Notes under the pieces: model-generated
Database searches by the model: none
The model's input: the letters and a program-made list of their open reading frames with translations, nothing else
Told to the model about the DNA's origin: nothing
Made by a program: the position numbers and the translations under genes
Origin: JANQLU01 sp964434955
GTDB lineage: Bacteria; Planctomycetota; Planctomycetia; Pirellulales; Pirellulaceae
Length of the DNA: 6,382 bases
Assembly (NCBI GenBank): GCA_964434955.1
Contig: CAYSXI010000245.1
Coordinates: 1 to 6,382, forward strand
Direction: 5' to 3'
Shown here: piece after piece, positions 5,137 to 6,382 of the stretch
Numbering within the stretch: position 1 is the first letter of the stretch
How the letters are laid out: the number at the start of each line of letters is the position of its first letter

Positions 5137-6382
5137 CTAGCGCCGTTTTCGTTTCGACTTCTTCTTGGCACCCGCTTTGATGCGTTTCTTGATCGCGGCT
5201 TTGGTTTTCCGTTTCGCCGCTTTCTTGGCTCGTGCCTTGCCTGACTTGGCTTTGGCTGTTTTCACTTTCAACTTGGAACGAGCTTTTTTCTTGGACTTTT
5301 TGGTTGCTTTCTTTTTCTTCTTGGCACCATCCCCGGAAACCGTTGTTGCACGCATGTCGGAGTTGGCTGCCACTTTCGCCCTCGCGCCTTTTTTGGCCAC
5401 TTTCTTTTTACGGCCACCAACAGGACGGCTTTTGCCAGCCCGAGTTTTGCTGGAACTTGATTTCCGAACCAACTCCAATTCCAACTCGCGCCGATCCGGA
5501 TCCACTTTGGCAATTCGCACACGAATCGCATCGCCCAAGCGAAACTGGTTTCCGGAGCGGAATCCGCTGATGGTTCGCGTTGCCTTGTCGAACTCGTAGC
5601 GATCTGCCGGAAGCGTGCGTATCGGAATCAACCCGTCGGCGGGTAGCTCGCGGAGCTGGGCAAATATTCCGAACGACTCCACGCCCGTTACCACCGCATC
5701 AAATTCTTCATCCTGTTTCTCGGCGAGCAAATTGAGCAGCTTGAGTCGAATCAAATTGCGTTCCGCTTGTTCGGCCCGTTGCTCAAGCTCACTGCAATGC
5801 TGGCCAAGTTTCGTGAGTCGTTGAAAATCCGTTGCCGGCTTTTTGCCTTCGATGATCGCCCCGCCCATTCGATGAATGATCAAATCCGGGTACCGTCGGA
5901 TCGGAGAAGTAAAGTGGCAATACTCCTGACTCGCGAGGGCGTAGTGCCCAACTTCCTTTGGGCTGTAGATCGCCTTTTGCATCGAACGAAGTACTGCAAA
6001 ATGCACGGCATACTCCTCAGGGAGTCCGCGGGCGTGTTTGATCACGCGTTTGATCTCGAACCGATCCTGCAACGAACCTGCCTGAATCCCGACTGACTTA
6101 ACAAAGGCAGTCAGATCCTTGAGTTTGGCAGGCGCCGGCGCTTCGTGAATACGTCGAATCAAAAACAGTCCCCGGTCCGCCATTTCTCGGGCCACGGCTT
6201 CATTGGCGGCCAGCATGAATTCTTCGATCACCTGGTGGCTTTCGGTGTGCTCAACTTTCTTGGCACCGCAGGCTCGGCCCTCCTCGTCCAAAACGATTTT
6301 GACTTCGGGAAGGGTGAGCTCGATCGCTCCGCGGTTCATTCGCCGATCACGCAGAATCATCGCCAACGTGTGCATGCGCCTA
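5137..6382 (-). CDS. rnr: Ribonuclease R, C-terminal half (5' end beyond the right edge)
   Basis: The last 414 codons or so of a 3'-to-5' exoribonuclease of the RNase II/R family, which degrades structured RNA in the cytoplasm. The frame is open through the right edge, and the cold-shock domains and the metal-binding Asp cluster of the RNB domain must lie outside. Numbering from the Met at 6375, which is internal and not the start: the RNB remainder covers about 1-178, including the family hallmark EYCHFTSPIRRYPDLIIHR (151-169), whose Arg is catalytic in relatives. An S1 RNA-binding domain covers about 222-303 (FDAVVTGVESFGIFAQL at 225-241). After it comes a tail of 109 residues (304-412), of which I count 51 as Lys or Arg and only 2 as acidic, ending KRKRR. 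Lys-rich tails are known in RNase R, but this one is long and histone-like. It is the upstream gene of a possible rnr-cupin unit. RNase II is the alternative; the tail and S1 arrangement favour RNase R. Confidence 0.93.
   Translation of the reverse strand, partial: RRMHTLAMILRDRRMNRGAIELTLPEVKIVLDEEGRACGAKKVEHTESHQVIEEFMLAANEAVAREMADRGLFLIRRIHEAPAPAKLKDLTAFVKSVGIQAGSLQDRFEIKRVIKHARGLPEEYAVHFAVLRSMQKAIYSPKEVGHYALASQEYCHFTSPIRRYPDLIIHRMGGAIIEGKKPATDFQRLTKLGQHCSELEQRAEQAERNLIRLKLLNLLAEKQDEEFDAVVTGVESFGIFAQLRELPADGLIPIRTLPADRYEFDKATRTISGFRSGNQFRLGDAIRVRIAKVDPDRRELELELVRKSSSSKTRAGKSRPVGGRKKKVAKKGARAKVAANSDMRATTVSGDGAKKKKKATKKSKKKARSKLKVKTAKAKSGKARAKKAAKRKTKAAIKKRIKAGAKKKSKRKRR

Noticed and set aside
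5165..5599. Plus-strand frames rich in Phe/Leu opposite the RNase R tail, resembling membrane proteins
   Set aside because: They are the antisense of Lys/Ala-rich codons (AAG/AAA read as CTT/TTT), which creates false hydrophobic stretches.

Overview
The window looks like a piece of a planctomycete chromosome, most likely from the Pirellulaceae/Rhodopirellula side of the phylum. This is inferred from the types of protein present, not from a database search. The indicators are a DUF1559 pseudopilin-like protein, a secreted ThuA-domain protein, a secreted protein carrying the HEWG(T/V)FT motif with a HEAT-like C-terminal repeat, and several loosely spaced genes with Sec signal peptides. Nothing in it looks like a phage, transposon, CRISPR array or defence island.

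Layout from left to right. At the left edge (2-124, minus) is the start of a secreted protein whose body lies outside the window. It has a plausible promoter, and a hairpin lies just upstream of that promoter. A strong intrinsic terminator (230-253, minus) ends the DUF1559 gene (298-1218, minus). That gene has a 317-bp upstream region with a promoter candidate, a perfect 19-bp palindrome and a cluster of TGACG-type inverted repeats. Next come two minus-strand genes 105 bp apart, probably one transcription unit: a HEWG-family secreted protein (2550-3866) followed by a secreted ThuA-like protein (1536-2444). A roughly 200-bp divergent region separates them from the only plus-strand gene, a GNAT acetyltransferase (4071-4541). 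This region carries a 14-bp tandem repeat and a 12-bp palindrome directly in front of the GNAT start. The GNAT gene converges on a small cupin gene (4607-5074, minus). The cupin gene lies 62 bp downstream of the 3' half of an RNase R gene (5137 to the right edge, minus) that has an unusually long Lys/Arg-rich tail.

How the genes work together: the window does not read as one pathway. The HEWG and ThuA proteins are both predicted to be exported and are adjacent on the same strand, so they may act together outside the cytoplasm; their substrates are unknown. RNase R degrades structured RNA in the cytoplasm, and the cupin may only share its transcript. I do not see a clear new system. The points most worth a second look are the short regulatory-looking repeats, the edge-truncated secreted gene, the RNase R tail and the HEWG/ThuA pair.
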